Made by a program: the position numbers and the translations under genes
Notes under the pieces: generated by a model
The model's database searches: none
The model's input: the letters and a program-made list of their open reading frames with translations, nothing else
Told to the model about the DNA's origin: nothing
Shown here: piece after piece, positions 1 through 5,690 of the stretch
Layout of the letters: each line of letters begins with the position of its first letter
Position numbering within the stretch: position 1 is the stretch's first letter
Assembly (NCBI GenBank): GCA_964504385.1
Contig: CAZDEF010000070.1
Coordinates: 1 to 12,794, forward strand
DNA from: Limiplasma sp964504385
GTDB lineage: Bacteria; Bacillota; Clostridia; Christensenellales; Aristaeellaceae
Direction of reading: 5' to 3'
DNA: 12,794 bases

Positions 1-82
1 TCCCTTGACTTCCTCCTTGGCTCGTCGTGTTACCTATGTTTGACACCCGTACAATTTTGAAAAGCGCTCGCCACGTTGTGTC

Positions 83-110
83 TTGAAACTGTGCGATATA
101 GTGTTATAAT
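83..110 (+). promoter_or_regulatory. Sigma-A-type promoter of the guanylate kinase gene
   Basis: The -35 element TTGAAA (83-88) and a perfect -10 TATAAT (105-110) are separated by 16 bp. The TG at 102-103 makes it an extended -10 (TGTTATAAT). Transcription would start near 117, giving a 5' leader of about 107 nt before the preferred GTG start at 224. This is one of the best promoter matches in the window and is read directly from the sequence; activity is inferred. Confidence 0.8.
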
Positions 111-146
111 ATTTGTATACTGTACTATATTTTATCCAAAGGAGGT

Positions 147-173
147 ATGATGAACTTAAGTTTGAATATGTAA
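147..173 (+). other. Possible tiny leader ORF in the gmk 5' UTR
   Basis: A strong Shine-Dalgarno AAAGGAGG (138-145) is followed almost at once by ATGATG and then five sense codons, another ATG and TAA, encoding MMNLSLNM. The spacing is only 1 nt to the first ATG and 4 nt to the second, shorter than optimal. It lies between the promoter and the gmk start, so it could be a leader peptide or a standby ribosome site. It may equally be chance. No attenuator hairpin was found next to it. Confidence 0.2.
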
Positions 174-223
174 TAACAGCATGTATTGGCATGGATTTTG
201 ATTTCGAAGGAGGAAGAATAGCG

Positions 224-862
224 GTGCAAAAAACATCTTATGTGGTCATTTCAGCCCCGTCTGGCTGCGGAAAAGACACGATCATCGAGAAGGTCTGCCA
301 GCGTCTTGATGGCATCGGCGTGTCTGTTTCATGCACAACTCGTGATCCTCGTCCTAAAAATGATGACAGCTACGAACAGCACGGCGTAGATTACTTTTTC
401 ATCAAGCGCTCCGAGTTTGACGAATGCGTAAATCAGAATGGCTTTCTGGAGTATGCTGACAACAATGGGGAGCTATATGGTACGCCGCGTGCCTATGTAG
501 AGAAACTGCGCGATGAGGGAAACGATATCATCATTCTGAACATAGACAACCAAGGAGCAGCTCAAATCAAGGCAACTGAGCCTACCGCAATATCCATCTT
601 CATTCTCCCTCCGAGTGCGCAGGAGCTCCGACGCCGGTTGATCAATCGCAAGTCCGAAAAAACGCTTGAACAGGTAGAAAAACGGATAGCGAAGGGCAAG
701 GAGCAAATGCAGATGTCATATGTGTACGACTATGTTGTTATGAACGATGACCTCGAAGCCGCAGTAGAAGATGTGGTACATATCATAAGCACTGTGCGTC
801 ACCGCACAATGTTGCATAAGGAATTGATCGATCAGATCAATGCGACGTTTGCCGATGTATAA
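224..862 (+). CDS. gmk: Guanylate kinase (Gmk-type)
   Basis: This gene is predicted to encode a cytoplasmic guanylate kinase (ATP + GMP to ADP + GDP), 212 residues long, a normal length. The P-loop is APSGCGKDT at residues 11-19. The GMP-binding signature follows as SCTTRDPRP (36-44) with GVDYFF (54-59), then FLEYADNNGELYGTP (74-88), LNIDNQGA (105-112), FILPPS (126-131), the Arg-rich lid around RRRLINRKSE (136-145) and YDYVVMNDD (168-176). The frame is open from 113, but only the GTG at 224 has a well-spaced site (AAGGAGG, 207-213), so I chose it. The first Gly of the usual GPSG P-loop is Ala here and the usual KGT or KST is KDT, so this may be a divergent paralogue. It stands alone rather than in the yicC-remA-gmk-rpoZ arrangement common in Firmicutes, and it is more A+T-rich than the genes after 1900. 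A dead IS30 copy begins 7 bp beyond its stop. Confidence 0.88.
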   Translation: MQKTSYVVISAPSGCGKDTIIEKVCQRLDGIGVSVSCTTRDPRPKNDDSYEQHGVDYFFIKRSEFDECVNQNGFLEYADNNGELYGTPRAYVEKLRDEGNDIIILNIDNQGAAQIKATEPTAISIFILPPSAQELRRRLINRKSEKTLEQVEKRIAKGKEQMQMSYVYDYVVMNDDLEAAVEDVVHIISTVRHRTMLHKELIDQINATFADV

Positions 863-869
863 GTGGGTC

Positions 870-1803
870 TTGCATTGTTAAGTCAAGCGCAACATATGAT
901 AAAAGAATTCCAGAGTGAGATCTGCACCGCAGGCACTTACGCGGACGCAAATCGATCTTGTTGGTAAAGGCGGCGAAGAAGGCCTGATCAAACGACTCCA
1001 AGTCAATAATGGACTTAGGGCAGTACTCGCGGATGAGGCTTTTGATGTTTTCGTTGATGTCTCGCATCCAAGGAGCGTGAAGCAGTGGGAAAGAAAAGAG
1101 AACACCACTCAGCGGTGCTTTCATCACGTTTAGCTAACTCTTTATCTAAATCAGATACGATGGAGCGCACCCCATTCTGACGGAAGCGAACCAAGCAGCT
1201 GAATGATTTCATTATCAAACACGAGCCGAAGTTTTCCCGGGAAGCTTCACGGATAGCAGTCATCTTGATTTCCTGCAAGTTAAGGTAATCAGACAGAAAG
1301 AATCAGTCTTACCGGTAACGGTGTCTGCTTCCTAATGGCCCAATTCAGAGTGGCCATTGGCTGTTTGGGGGCGCTCTTCAATGGGATGGCTCGAACCTCA
1401 AGACATTCTGCGTAAATGGCTCGGTAGATTGTGGAGTGGCTTGTTTGGTAGGGACTGTTTTCTAACTTCACTCAGTTTGCTATCTGTTCAGGTGGCCATT
1501 GCTCATCCAATATCTTCCACTGTGCAAATATCTTGATCTCCGAATGAGCGAGAGTCCGTTTGCGGCAACACTTTTCTCTCCGCTTCCGATACTTCATTTT
1601 CTGCTCCGGCTGGCCAGTAACCATCCTGCTCGCCATTTCGATTCAGTTTCCGGCTGATCTTTCCGGCATTTCGAACCAGTTCGCAGCTGATTTCTCTTAT
1701 TTCTTTCCCTTCCGCTGAAAGCTTTTATGCTAAGATGTTGGTAGTGACTCATGGAGTTGCTCCTTTCGTAGTTGTCCGCTAACACTATTCTAATTGAGTG
1801 CAA
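870..1803 (-). mobile_element. Degenerate IS30-family insertion sequence
   Basis: An element of about 930 bp is filled by one broken transposase gene read right to left. Its ends carry similar inward-reading sequences: TTGCATTGTTAAGTCAA on the left (870 onward) and TTGCACTCAATTAGAATAG on the right (reading down from 1803). This is an imperfect terminal inverted repeat beginning TTGCA. No clear target-site duplication is visible. The boundaries are estimated from these repeats and from the extent of transposase similarity. IS30 identity rests on the protein motifs described under the pseudogene. The copy cannot be autonomous. Confidence 0.75.
878..1752 (-). pseudogene. IS30-family DDE transposase, multiply frameshifted
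   Basis: Translating the three minus-strand frames piecewise recovers an almost complete IS30 transposase. The N-terminus is MSHYQHL from ATG 1752, with an AGGAG site just upstream. A helix-turn-helix part, KEIREISCELVRN, lies near 1710-1665. A basic stretch, YRKRREKCCRKRTLAHSE, runs into QWPPEQIAN, ending at an in-frame TGA (1474-1472). SHSTIYRAIYAE follows at 1441-1406. The first catalytic Asp is in EADTVTGKTDSFCLITLT (from 1331). Then come NEIIQLLGSLPSE (about 1220-1180), SIVSDLDKELAKRDE (about 1162-1120), HAPWMRDINENIKSLIREY (about 1080-1020, catalytic Glu codon 1050-1052) and NKIDLRPRKCLRC (about 965-925). At least five frame changes plus the stop are needed. Total coding length is about 290 codons against roughly 320-380 for intact relatives, so there are small deletions, one near the N-terminus. 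It is certainly non-functional. Confidence 0.85.
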
Positions 1804-1879
1804 TCCTCCCTTATGTCAGGATCACCCGTATTTAACGAAAAGAACAGCTCTTGAGTTGAGCTACTCAACCCATTGACAA

Positions 1880-1895
1880 AGCCCGTCAAGGGGCT
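1880..1895 (-). terminator. Weak terminator-like hairpin after the Xre/membrane-protein operon
   Basis: On the minus strand, downstream of the gene ending at 1937, AGCCC-CTTGAC-GGGCT can form a 5-bp stem followed by TTTGTC. A second small hairpin (CTGCGGC-AGA-GCCACAG, minus strand) abuts it. The T tract is poor, so this is tentative. The rest of 1804-1936 holds only a short perfect hairpin, TTGAGT-TGAGCT-ACTCAA (1851-1868), without a T run. Confidence 0.35.
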
Positions 1896-1936
1896 GTGGC
1901 TCTGCCGCAGCACAACCGCGACAGAGCGTTTTTGGT

Positions 1937-2374
1937 TTACATCTTCTTTTCCAGCACTTTTTTGCTGATGAAGAAAACCCCGATCACCACATACATCGCT
2001 CCCACGCAGATGTAGGAGGGGGTCATGTAGCCCATTCCCATGAACAGGAACATCAGCACGATCAGCACGCCGATGGCGGCGATGTATGCCGTCAGCGCCG
2101 CCGACTGGATGATGGCGATATTGCGCTCATCCTCCTGATCGATCTTTTCCTGCTCCCGCTTTTCTTGGGAGATCAGCTTATCGCGGATGGTTTTGTAGGC
2201 CGCTACCGTCATGATCCCAAAGCCGAAGCCGGTGAACATGCCCAGCAGCGTCGTATAGGAGCGCCCCTCCGCATCTGTCAGCAGAAAGTTCAACAGCCCG
2301 AACAGAAAACTCGCCAGCCCAAGCACAAACACCACCGTGGTGGCCACGCGGTTCCATTTCCGATTGCACATCAT
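1937..2374 (-). CDS. Four-helix membrane protein coupled to an Xre regulator (DUF2178-like)
   Basis: The 145-residue integral membrane protein has four likely transmembrane segments at about residues 10-32, 41-61, 92-113 and 118-137. Between helices 2 and 3 is a charged cytoplasmic loop ending in KIDQEDERNIAI (77-88). This DERN-type signature is typical of small membrane proteins such as DUF2178 members found beside short Xre repressors. Its ATG overlaps the stop of the upstream Xre gene as ATGA, with GAGGAGG inside the end of that gene, indicating translational coupling. Biochemical function is unknown. For such pairs a role in sensing an envelope signal or modulating the regulator is commonly proposed, and that is inference here. 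The assignment rests on topology, the loop motif and context, not on an alignment. Confidence 0.75.
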   Translation of the reverse strand: MMCNRKWNRVATTVVFVLGLASFLFGLLNFLLTDAEGRSYTTLLGMFTGFGFGIMTVAAYKTIRDKLISQEKREQEKIDQEDERNIAIIQSAALTAYIAAIGVLIVLMFLFMGMGYMTPSYICVGAMYVVIGVFFISKKVLEKKM

Positions 2375-2577
2375 GATTCTTCGTCCTCCTCATAAGTGAA
2401 TATATCCTCGACCGTAAGGCCGAAATACCGGGCCAGCTTGAAGGCCAGCTGGATGGAGGGATTGTAGCGTCCGTTTTCCAGCGAGCTGATGGTCTGTCTC
2501 GATACCCTGAGCGCCGCAGCCAGTTCATCCTGTCGGATGCCGCGCCGACTGCGAAGTTCTTCCAAATGGTTCTTCAT
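2371..2577 (-). CDS. Short Xre-family transcriptional regulator
   Basis: The 68-residue protein is almost entirely a Cro/C1-type helix-turn-helix: RQDELAAALRVSRQTISSLE (15-34), then NGRYNPSIQLAFKLARYFG. It ends in the acidic tail YEEDEES. An upstream in-frame ATG at 2601 is possible, but the ATG at 2577 has AAAGGAG with good spacing and gives the usual family N-terminus (MKNHLEELRSRRG), so I chose it. It is the first gene of a two-gene operon with the membrane protein at 1937-2374. Two palindromes on its promoter suggest that it represses itself. It has no ligand-binding domain, so any signal would have to come from its membrane partner or from oligomer state. The family call is firm; autoregulation is inferred. 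Confidence 0.9.
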   Translation of the reverse strand: MKNHLEELRSRRGIRQDELAAALRVSRQTISSLENGRYNPSIQLAFKLARYFGLTVEDIFTYEEDEES

Positions 2578-2595
2578 GGAAATCTCCTTTCGGAA

Positions 2596-2613
2596 TGTCA
2601 AGCATGCTTTACG
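2596..2613. promoter_or_regulatory. Operator-like palindrome 2 (over the start point)
   Basis: On the minus strand, CGTAAAG-CATG-CTTGACA shares 15 of 18 positions with palindrome 1 and has 5 of 7 complementary arm positions, with a perfect AAGCATGCTT centre. It sits at about +1 of the promoter, between the -10 and the ribosome binding site. Binding here would block promoter clearance. Confidence 0.6.
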
Positions 2614-2618
2614 TTGCT

Positions 2619-2647
2619 ATGATAGCACTCGTCACGATGGATGTCAA
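2619..2647 (-). promoter_or_regulatory. Promoter of the Xre/membrane-protein operon
   Basis: Read on the minus strand, a perfect -35 TTGACA (2647-2642) is followed by a 17-bp spacer and TATCAT (2624-2619). The start point would be near 2612. The -35 lies inside one operator-like palindrome and the start point lies at the edge of the other. Confidence 0.8.
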
Positions 2648-2659
2648 GCACACTTTACA
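2642..2659. promoter_or_regulatory. Operator-like palindrome 1 (over the -35)
   Basis: On the minus strand, TGTAAAG-TGTG-CTTGACA is an inverted repeat with 6 of 7 arm positions matching. It contains the -35 hexamer of the Xre operon promoter. A near-identical copy lies 46 bp away at 2596-2613. It is likely bound by the 68-residue Xre protein (inferred). Confidence 0.6.
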
Positions 2660-2730
2660 TCTTTTTTCTGAGAATTGGGTTGGAATTGGATTGCAAATAG
2701 CTAATCCGCTTTTCTTGCTCATGGGTCGTA

Positions 2731-2739
2731 TGATATACT
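2731..2739 (+). promoter_or_regulatory. Extended -10 promoter of the yccF-type gene
   Basis: TGATATACT is an extended -10 (TG-N-TATACT) ending 20 bp before the ATG at 2760. Upstream at 17 bp there is only TTTCTT (2711-2716), so the -35 is poor. The short leader contains GAGGTG as the ribosome site. The start is divergent from the Xre operon promoter about 70 bp away. Confidence 0.5.
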
Positions 2740-2759
2740 GCAAACCGAGGTGAAAATCA

Positions 2760-3128
2760 ATGATGTCTTGTCTGGGAAATATCATCTGGTTTCTGTTTGC
2801 GGGCTTGTGGCAGGGGCTGGGCTGGACCATTGCCGGCTTGCTATGGACCCTCACCGTGGTGGGCATTCCCATCGGTCAGCAGTGCTTCAAGTTCGCCGCG
2901 CTCTGTTTCTGTCCCTTTGGCAGGGATGTTGTGTATGGCGGCAGCACGGTGTCGCTGCTGCTCAATCTGCTGTGGATGATCATCAGCGGTCTGCCCATCG
3001 CGATCACAGCCGTCACGAACGGTCTCGTTCTGTGCGTAACGATCATCGGCATTCCGTGGGGGCTGCAGTGCTTCAAGCTGGCCAAACTTGCCATGATGCC
3101 CTTCGGCGCGACCATCGTGCGGATATAG
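2760..3128 (+). CDS. yccF: YccF-domain inner-membrane protein
   Basis: The 122-residue membrane protein is made of two similar halves, each with the YccF signature. The first ends TVVGIPIGQQCFKFAALCFCPFG (about 32-54, given here as its key positions G35, P37, G39, F43, K44, P52, F53, G54). The second contains NLLWMIISGLPIAI, then IIGIPWG, QCFKLAKLA and PFG (69-116). Three or four hydrophobic segments are predicted. The family is widespread and its molecular function is not established; it is often described only as an inner-membrane protein. The ATG at 2760 (directly followed by a second ATG) has GAGGTG with suitable spacing. It appears monocistronic, with a strong hairpin terminator starting 11 bp after the stop. 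Family confidence is high; function is unknown. Confidence 0.9.
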   Translation: MMSCLGNIIWFLFAGLWQGLGWTIAGLLWTLTVVGIPIGQQCFKFAALCFCPFGRDVVYGGSTVSLLLNLLWMIISGLPIAITAVTNGLVLCVTIIGIPWGLQCFKLAKLAMMPFGATIVRI

Positions 3129-3138
3129 AACCATCACA

Positions 3139-3175
3139 AAAACGGCTGCTTGCAAAAGCAACCGTTTTCTTTTTT
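3139..3175. terminator. Bidirectional rho-independent terminator between yccF and uppP
   Basis: AAAACGG-C-TGCTT (3139-3151) pairs with AAGCA-A-CCGTTTT (3156-3168) around a GCAA loop and is followed by CTTTTTT. On the minus strand the one mismatch becomes a G-U pair and the stem is followed by TTTTTG, so it can serve both converging genes. Confidence 0.85.
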
Positions 3176-3191
3176 CTTATCTTCGGTTATA

Positions 3192-4031
3192 CTATCCAAA
3201 GAACACAGCCGCCATCCAAGCGATCTGCGCGGGCGGATCCGCTATCATGCCGGTCAGTTGCAGCATCATCACCAGTATGCCCAGTGCCGTCACATAGATG
3301 GCAAAGCCATTCAGCGATGCACGGCTGATCAGCCGCATGAAGAAGCGGATGGACAGATATCCGCTTGCGAATGCCACCGCCATGCCCAGTAGAACAGCGG
3401 GCAGATTGCCGCCGAAGTTCACGCCCTGCTGCAGCGCATCCACGCCCTCCGACAGCATGCCGGCCACAATGGCGGGCGCGCTCATCAAAAAGCTGAACTT
3501 GGCCGCTGCTTCGCGGTTCAGCCCAGCAGCCACGCCGCCAAAGATGGTGCTGCCGCTGCGGCTGACGCCGGGCAGCATGCCCACCGCCTGCAGGCAGCCC
3601 ATGGCCAGCGCTTCCTCCACGTCTACTTTCGGCTGGCCGCAGTTGGGTCTTTCGGCGATGCGCTGGGTGGCAAACAGCAAAACGCCAGTCAGCAGAAAGC
3701 AGACGCCCAAATAGGTATTGTGCGTCTCCGCATGATCCAGCTGCTTGTCAAACAGGATCTTCGCCGCCAGCGCGGGCAGGGAGGCGAGGAACAGCAACAG
3801 CAGCGTGCGGTCCTTGATGGGGTGCAGCAGCATATGCACCCAGTCTTTCCAGAACACGATGCCTACCGCCGCCAACGTGGCCGCATGCAGCAGAAGATTG
3901 AACAGCAGCTGATGTTCCATTTCCACACCAAACAACGCCTGCAGCAGGTTCAGATGACCGCTGGAGGAAACGGGCAAGAATTCAGCCAAGCCCTGAATCA
4001 GCCCCAGAAAAACACCTTCCAAAAGGCTCAT
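3192..4031 (-). CDS. uppP: Undecaprenyl-diphosphatase UppP (BacA family)
   Basis: The 279-residue polytopic membrane enzyme removes a phosphate from undecaprenyl diphosphate. This regenerates the lipid carrier for peptidoglycan and other envelope polymers and gives a degree of bacitracin tolerance. Both active-site regions are intact: LIQGLAEFLPVSSSGHL (11-27), with Glu17, Ser22-24 and His26, and PGVSRSGST (154-162) with Arg158. The position before Gly14 is Gln, as in many Firmicutes, where Escherichia coli has Glu. Length is normal for the family. The start ATG (4031) is preceded on the minus strand by GAAGGGATGGAAG, a mediocre ribosome site. It is divergent from the hydrolase at 4118, with an 86-bp shared upstream region in which I see no convincing promoter. 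It converges on yccF across a bidirectional terminator. Confidence 0.95.
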   Translation of the reverse strand: MSLLEGVFLGLIQGLAEFLPVSSSGHLNLLQALFGVEMEHQLLFNLLLHAATLAAVGIVFWKDWVHMLLHPIKDRTLLLLFLASLPALAAKILFDKQLDHAETHNTYLGVCFLLTGVLLFATQRIAERPNCGQPKVDVEEALAMGCLQAVGMLPGVSRSGSTIFGGVAAGLNREAAAKFSFLMSAPAIVAGMLSEGVDALQQGVNFGGNLPAVLLGMAVAFASGYLSIRFFMRLISRASLNGFAIYVTALGILVMMLQLTGMIADPPAQIAWMAAVFFG

Positions 4032-4117
4032 CGCGCTTCCATCCCTTCTTTGTTTCTTTCTTGCTTTCCCTATGGAACGCTTCGTCTATTCTATTCTAAG
4101 CACAGGAGGCTTCGCTT

Positions 4118-4960
4118 ATGAATCGCTTGTTCCGGCTCTTTCTTGCATTGCTGCTTGCGCTTGCGCTCACCTCATGCTGCGCGGCCGCAGAAACGCGTGC
4201 GCTGTTCATCAATGTGGGCAAGGCGGATGCAGCCCTGATCGAGGTGAACGGGCTGCGTTATCTGGTGGATACCGGGCACAAGGACAGCTTCGATCAGCTC
4301 TGGCGCGTGCTGGAAGCGTACAGCATCACACACATAGACGGCGTGTTCGTCACCCACACGGACAAGGATCATGCTGGCGGGCTGAAGAAGCTGCTCAAGA
4401 ACGGTCTGAAGGTGGATCAGCTGTACGCCTCCGCCCTGCATTCCGAAAAGGCTCCGGAAGATCATCCCGCCTATGAAGCTGCTGAGAAATACGGCGTGCC
4501 GCTCACATGGCTCCACGCAGGCGATGCCGTGGCAGCGGGCGAAGGCGCGCAGTTCTATGTGCTGGGGCCGTTGCGGCAGGATCCGGAAAACGAAAACAAC
4601 AATTCGCTGGTCATGCTCCTTTCCACCGCGGATGGCAGCATTTTTCTGACCGGTGACATGGAGCGGAGCGAAGAAGAAGACCTGTTCAACGCCGGACTGA
4701 TCCCGCAGGCGGATGTGTACAAGGTGCCGCATCATGGCCGGGAGGATGTGTTTGCCAAACAGCTGGCCATCGCGGTGCAGCCGCAATGGGCCATCATCTC
4801 CACCAACACGGCGCAGCAGCCGGATTCCCCCGATGAAAAGCTGCTCACGCGCCTGTCTCAGGTGCGGGCCAACGTTGCCGTGACGCAGGACGCGGAGGTG
4901 GGCATCCTGCTGATCCTGCGCAATGGCAGCATTGACGCGCAGCGCATCGACTGGCAGTGA
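4118..4960 (+). CDS. Exported ComEC/Rec2-like metallo-beta-lactamase-fold hydrolase
   Basis: The 280-residue protein has an export signal (MNRLFRLFLALLLALALTSC). LTSC at 17-20 fits a lipobox, so it may be a lipoprotein, although cleavage by signal peptidase I after AAA (22-24) is also possible. The rest is one MBL-fold domain like the C-terminal part of ComEC: LVDTG (49-53), the metal-binding THTDKDHAGG (79-88; His80, Asp82, Asp84, His85), NNNSLVMLL (160-168), FLTGD (176-180) and VPHHG (203-207). All expected metal ligands are present. ComEC domains are thought to degrade the non-transported DNA strand during uptake. Stand-alone exported relatives have no settled substrate, so nuclease or phosphodiesterase activity outside the membrane is only inferred. 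No other competence gene is nearby. The start has AGGAGG (4104-4109 region) with 8-nt spacing. A terminator follows, so it is probably monocistronic. Confidence 0.88.
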   Translation: MNRLFRLFLALLLALALTSCCAAAETRALFINVGKADAALIEVNGLRYLVDTGHKDSFDQLWRVLEAYSITHIDGVFVTHTDKDHAGGLKKLLKNGLKVDQLYASALHSEKAPEDHPAYEAAEKYGVPLTWLHAGDAVAAGEGAQFYVLGPLRQDPENENNNSLVMLLSTADGSIFLTGDMERSEEEDLFNAGLIPQADVYKVPHHGREDVFAKQLAIAVQPQWAIISTNTAQQPDSPDEKLLTRLSQVRANVAVTQDAEVGILLILRNGSIDAQRIDWQ

Positions 4961-4987
4961 GCACCCGCGCGTTTCTCTCCACATAGG

Positions 4988-5024
4988 ATGGGGCAGGCAG
5001 CATCTGTTCTGCCCCATTCTTTTT
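4988..5024 (+). terminator. Rho-independent terminator after the MBL-fold gene
   Basis: A perfect 9-bp stem, ATGGGGCAG (4988-4996) with CTGCCCCAT (5009-5017), and a 12-nt loop are followed by TCTTTTT. It separates the hydrolase gene from the Cys-rich gene that starts at 5051. The minus strand has no T run, so it acts in one direction. Confidence 0.85.
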
Positions 5025-5050
5025 CAGTATTCCGATAAGGAGGGATCGCC

Positions 5051-5575
5051 ATGCATCATCCGCCTTCACCCTGCCGTCCCCGTCCGCCCAGGCCGCCCGC
5101 AGAGCCCGGCGTGCTCCTGCCCCGGATCGTCAGCCGGGAGCGGCTCAGTCTGCCCTGCTTGCAAACCGAGCTGTGCGTCCAAAATCTGCCCTGCAGCGCG
5201 CAGCCTCCTTACCGGCTGCACAGCGTGCGCGCCTGCGGTCAGACCGCCGTGCACGTTGGCAGCACTCCCGGAACGGTCATACTGACCATTCCGCTCCTGG
5301 TGCAGCTATGCGCTGCCTGCTCCAGAAGCTATACGGCCTCTGCCTCCATCGAGGTGGAGACCCGTGCGCCGCGCTCCATGGATCAGTGCTGCCACCACAT
5401 GGTGTGGGCCGCTCCGGAAGTGCGGCTGCTGGAAAGCGCGCAGGGCGACGGCTGCTTCTGCGTGCGGCTCTCCATTCTGGCGGATCTGTACCTGCTGCGG
5501 CTGGAGCCCTGCATGACGCGCGCTCTCCGCCCAGCCTGTCCCCAGCTGCCACTGTATCCACCGCCCATGTGCTGA
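5051..5575 (+). CDS. Cysteine- and proline-rich protein of unknown function
   Basis: I do not recognise this 174-residue protein. Several frames are open here because of high GC, but this one alone has an excellent start: AAGGAGGG (5037-5044), six bases, ATG. The N-terminus is Pro/Arg-rich (MHHPPSPCRPRPPRPP). Fourteen cysteines are spread along the chain (8, 36, 42, 48, 62, 87, 90, 113, 114, 135, 137, 154, 163, 174), including CAAC, CC and CFC clusters. Segments such as TVILTIPLLVQLC (75-87) and YTASASIEVE (94-103) look like beta strands. No signal peptide or membrane helix is present. The beta-rich, Cys-rich, Pro-tailed make-up recalls spore-coat or spore-morphogenesis accessory proteins of Clostridia, but that is a guess from composition only. 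No clear promoter is seen between the upstream terminator (ends 5024) and the start, so read-through or a weak promoter must supply transcription. Confidence 0.6.
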   Translation: MHHPPSPCRPRPPRPPAEPGVLLPRIVSRERLSLPCLQTELCVQNLPCSAQPPYRLHSVRACGQTAVHVGSTPGTVILTIPLLVQLCAACSRSYTASASIEVETRAPRSMDQCCHHMVWAAPEVRLLESAQGDGCFCVRLSILADLYLLRLEPCMTRALRPACPQLPLYPPPMC

Positions 5576-5608
5576 CGCTTCGCATCTGTCACAATCCGGT
5601 CTTGCGCG

Positions 5609-5637
5609 TTGACAAAGCGAGCCGCATGAATTACTAT
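5609..5637 (+). promoter_or_regulatory. Promoter of the multi-module secreted protein gene
   Basis: A perfect -35 TTGACA (5609-5614), a 17-bp spacer and TACTAT (5632-5637, four of six consensus positions) lie 54 bp upstream of the ATG at 5691. A TATATT at 5639-5644 is spaced too far to pair with this -35. The -10 falls inside a long inverted repeat (5620-5660). Confidence 0.6.
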
Positions 5638-5663
5638 GTATATTGGTAGTTTATGCGGCTTTT
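5620..5663 (+). terminator. Terminator-like inverted repeat nested with a promoter
   Basis: AGCCGCAT (5620-5627) pairs with ATGCGGCT (5653-5660) and ACTA (5633-5636) pairs with TAGT (5647-5650) inside it. The hairpin is followed by TTTT (5660-5663). RNA coming from the Cys-rich gene (stop 5575) would form the complete hairpin. RNA starting from the nested promoter (about 5644) would lack the left arm. Confidence 0.5.
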
Positions 5664-5690
5664 GCGCCGTGTTTGGAGGCTGCTTTTGTG

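Noticed and set aside
13..18. AGGAGG on the minus strand near the left edge
   Set aside because: It might serve a divergent gene starting outside the window, but no start codon or frame is visible, so no feature can be supported.
40..45. Perfect TTGACA near the left edge
   Set aside because: No -10-like hexamer lies 16-18 bp downstream, and a complete promoter lies just beyond at 83-110.
113..223. N-terminal extension of the guanylate kinase frame
   Set aside because: The extra 37 residues have no ribosome site and overlap the start of the transcript. The GTG at 224 gives the normal family length with an excellent Shine-Dalgarno.
4172..5017. Antisense open frame over the MBL-fold gene
   Set aside because: The plus strand carries all metal-binding motifs and a good ribosome site; the antisense product has no recognisable feature.
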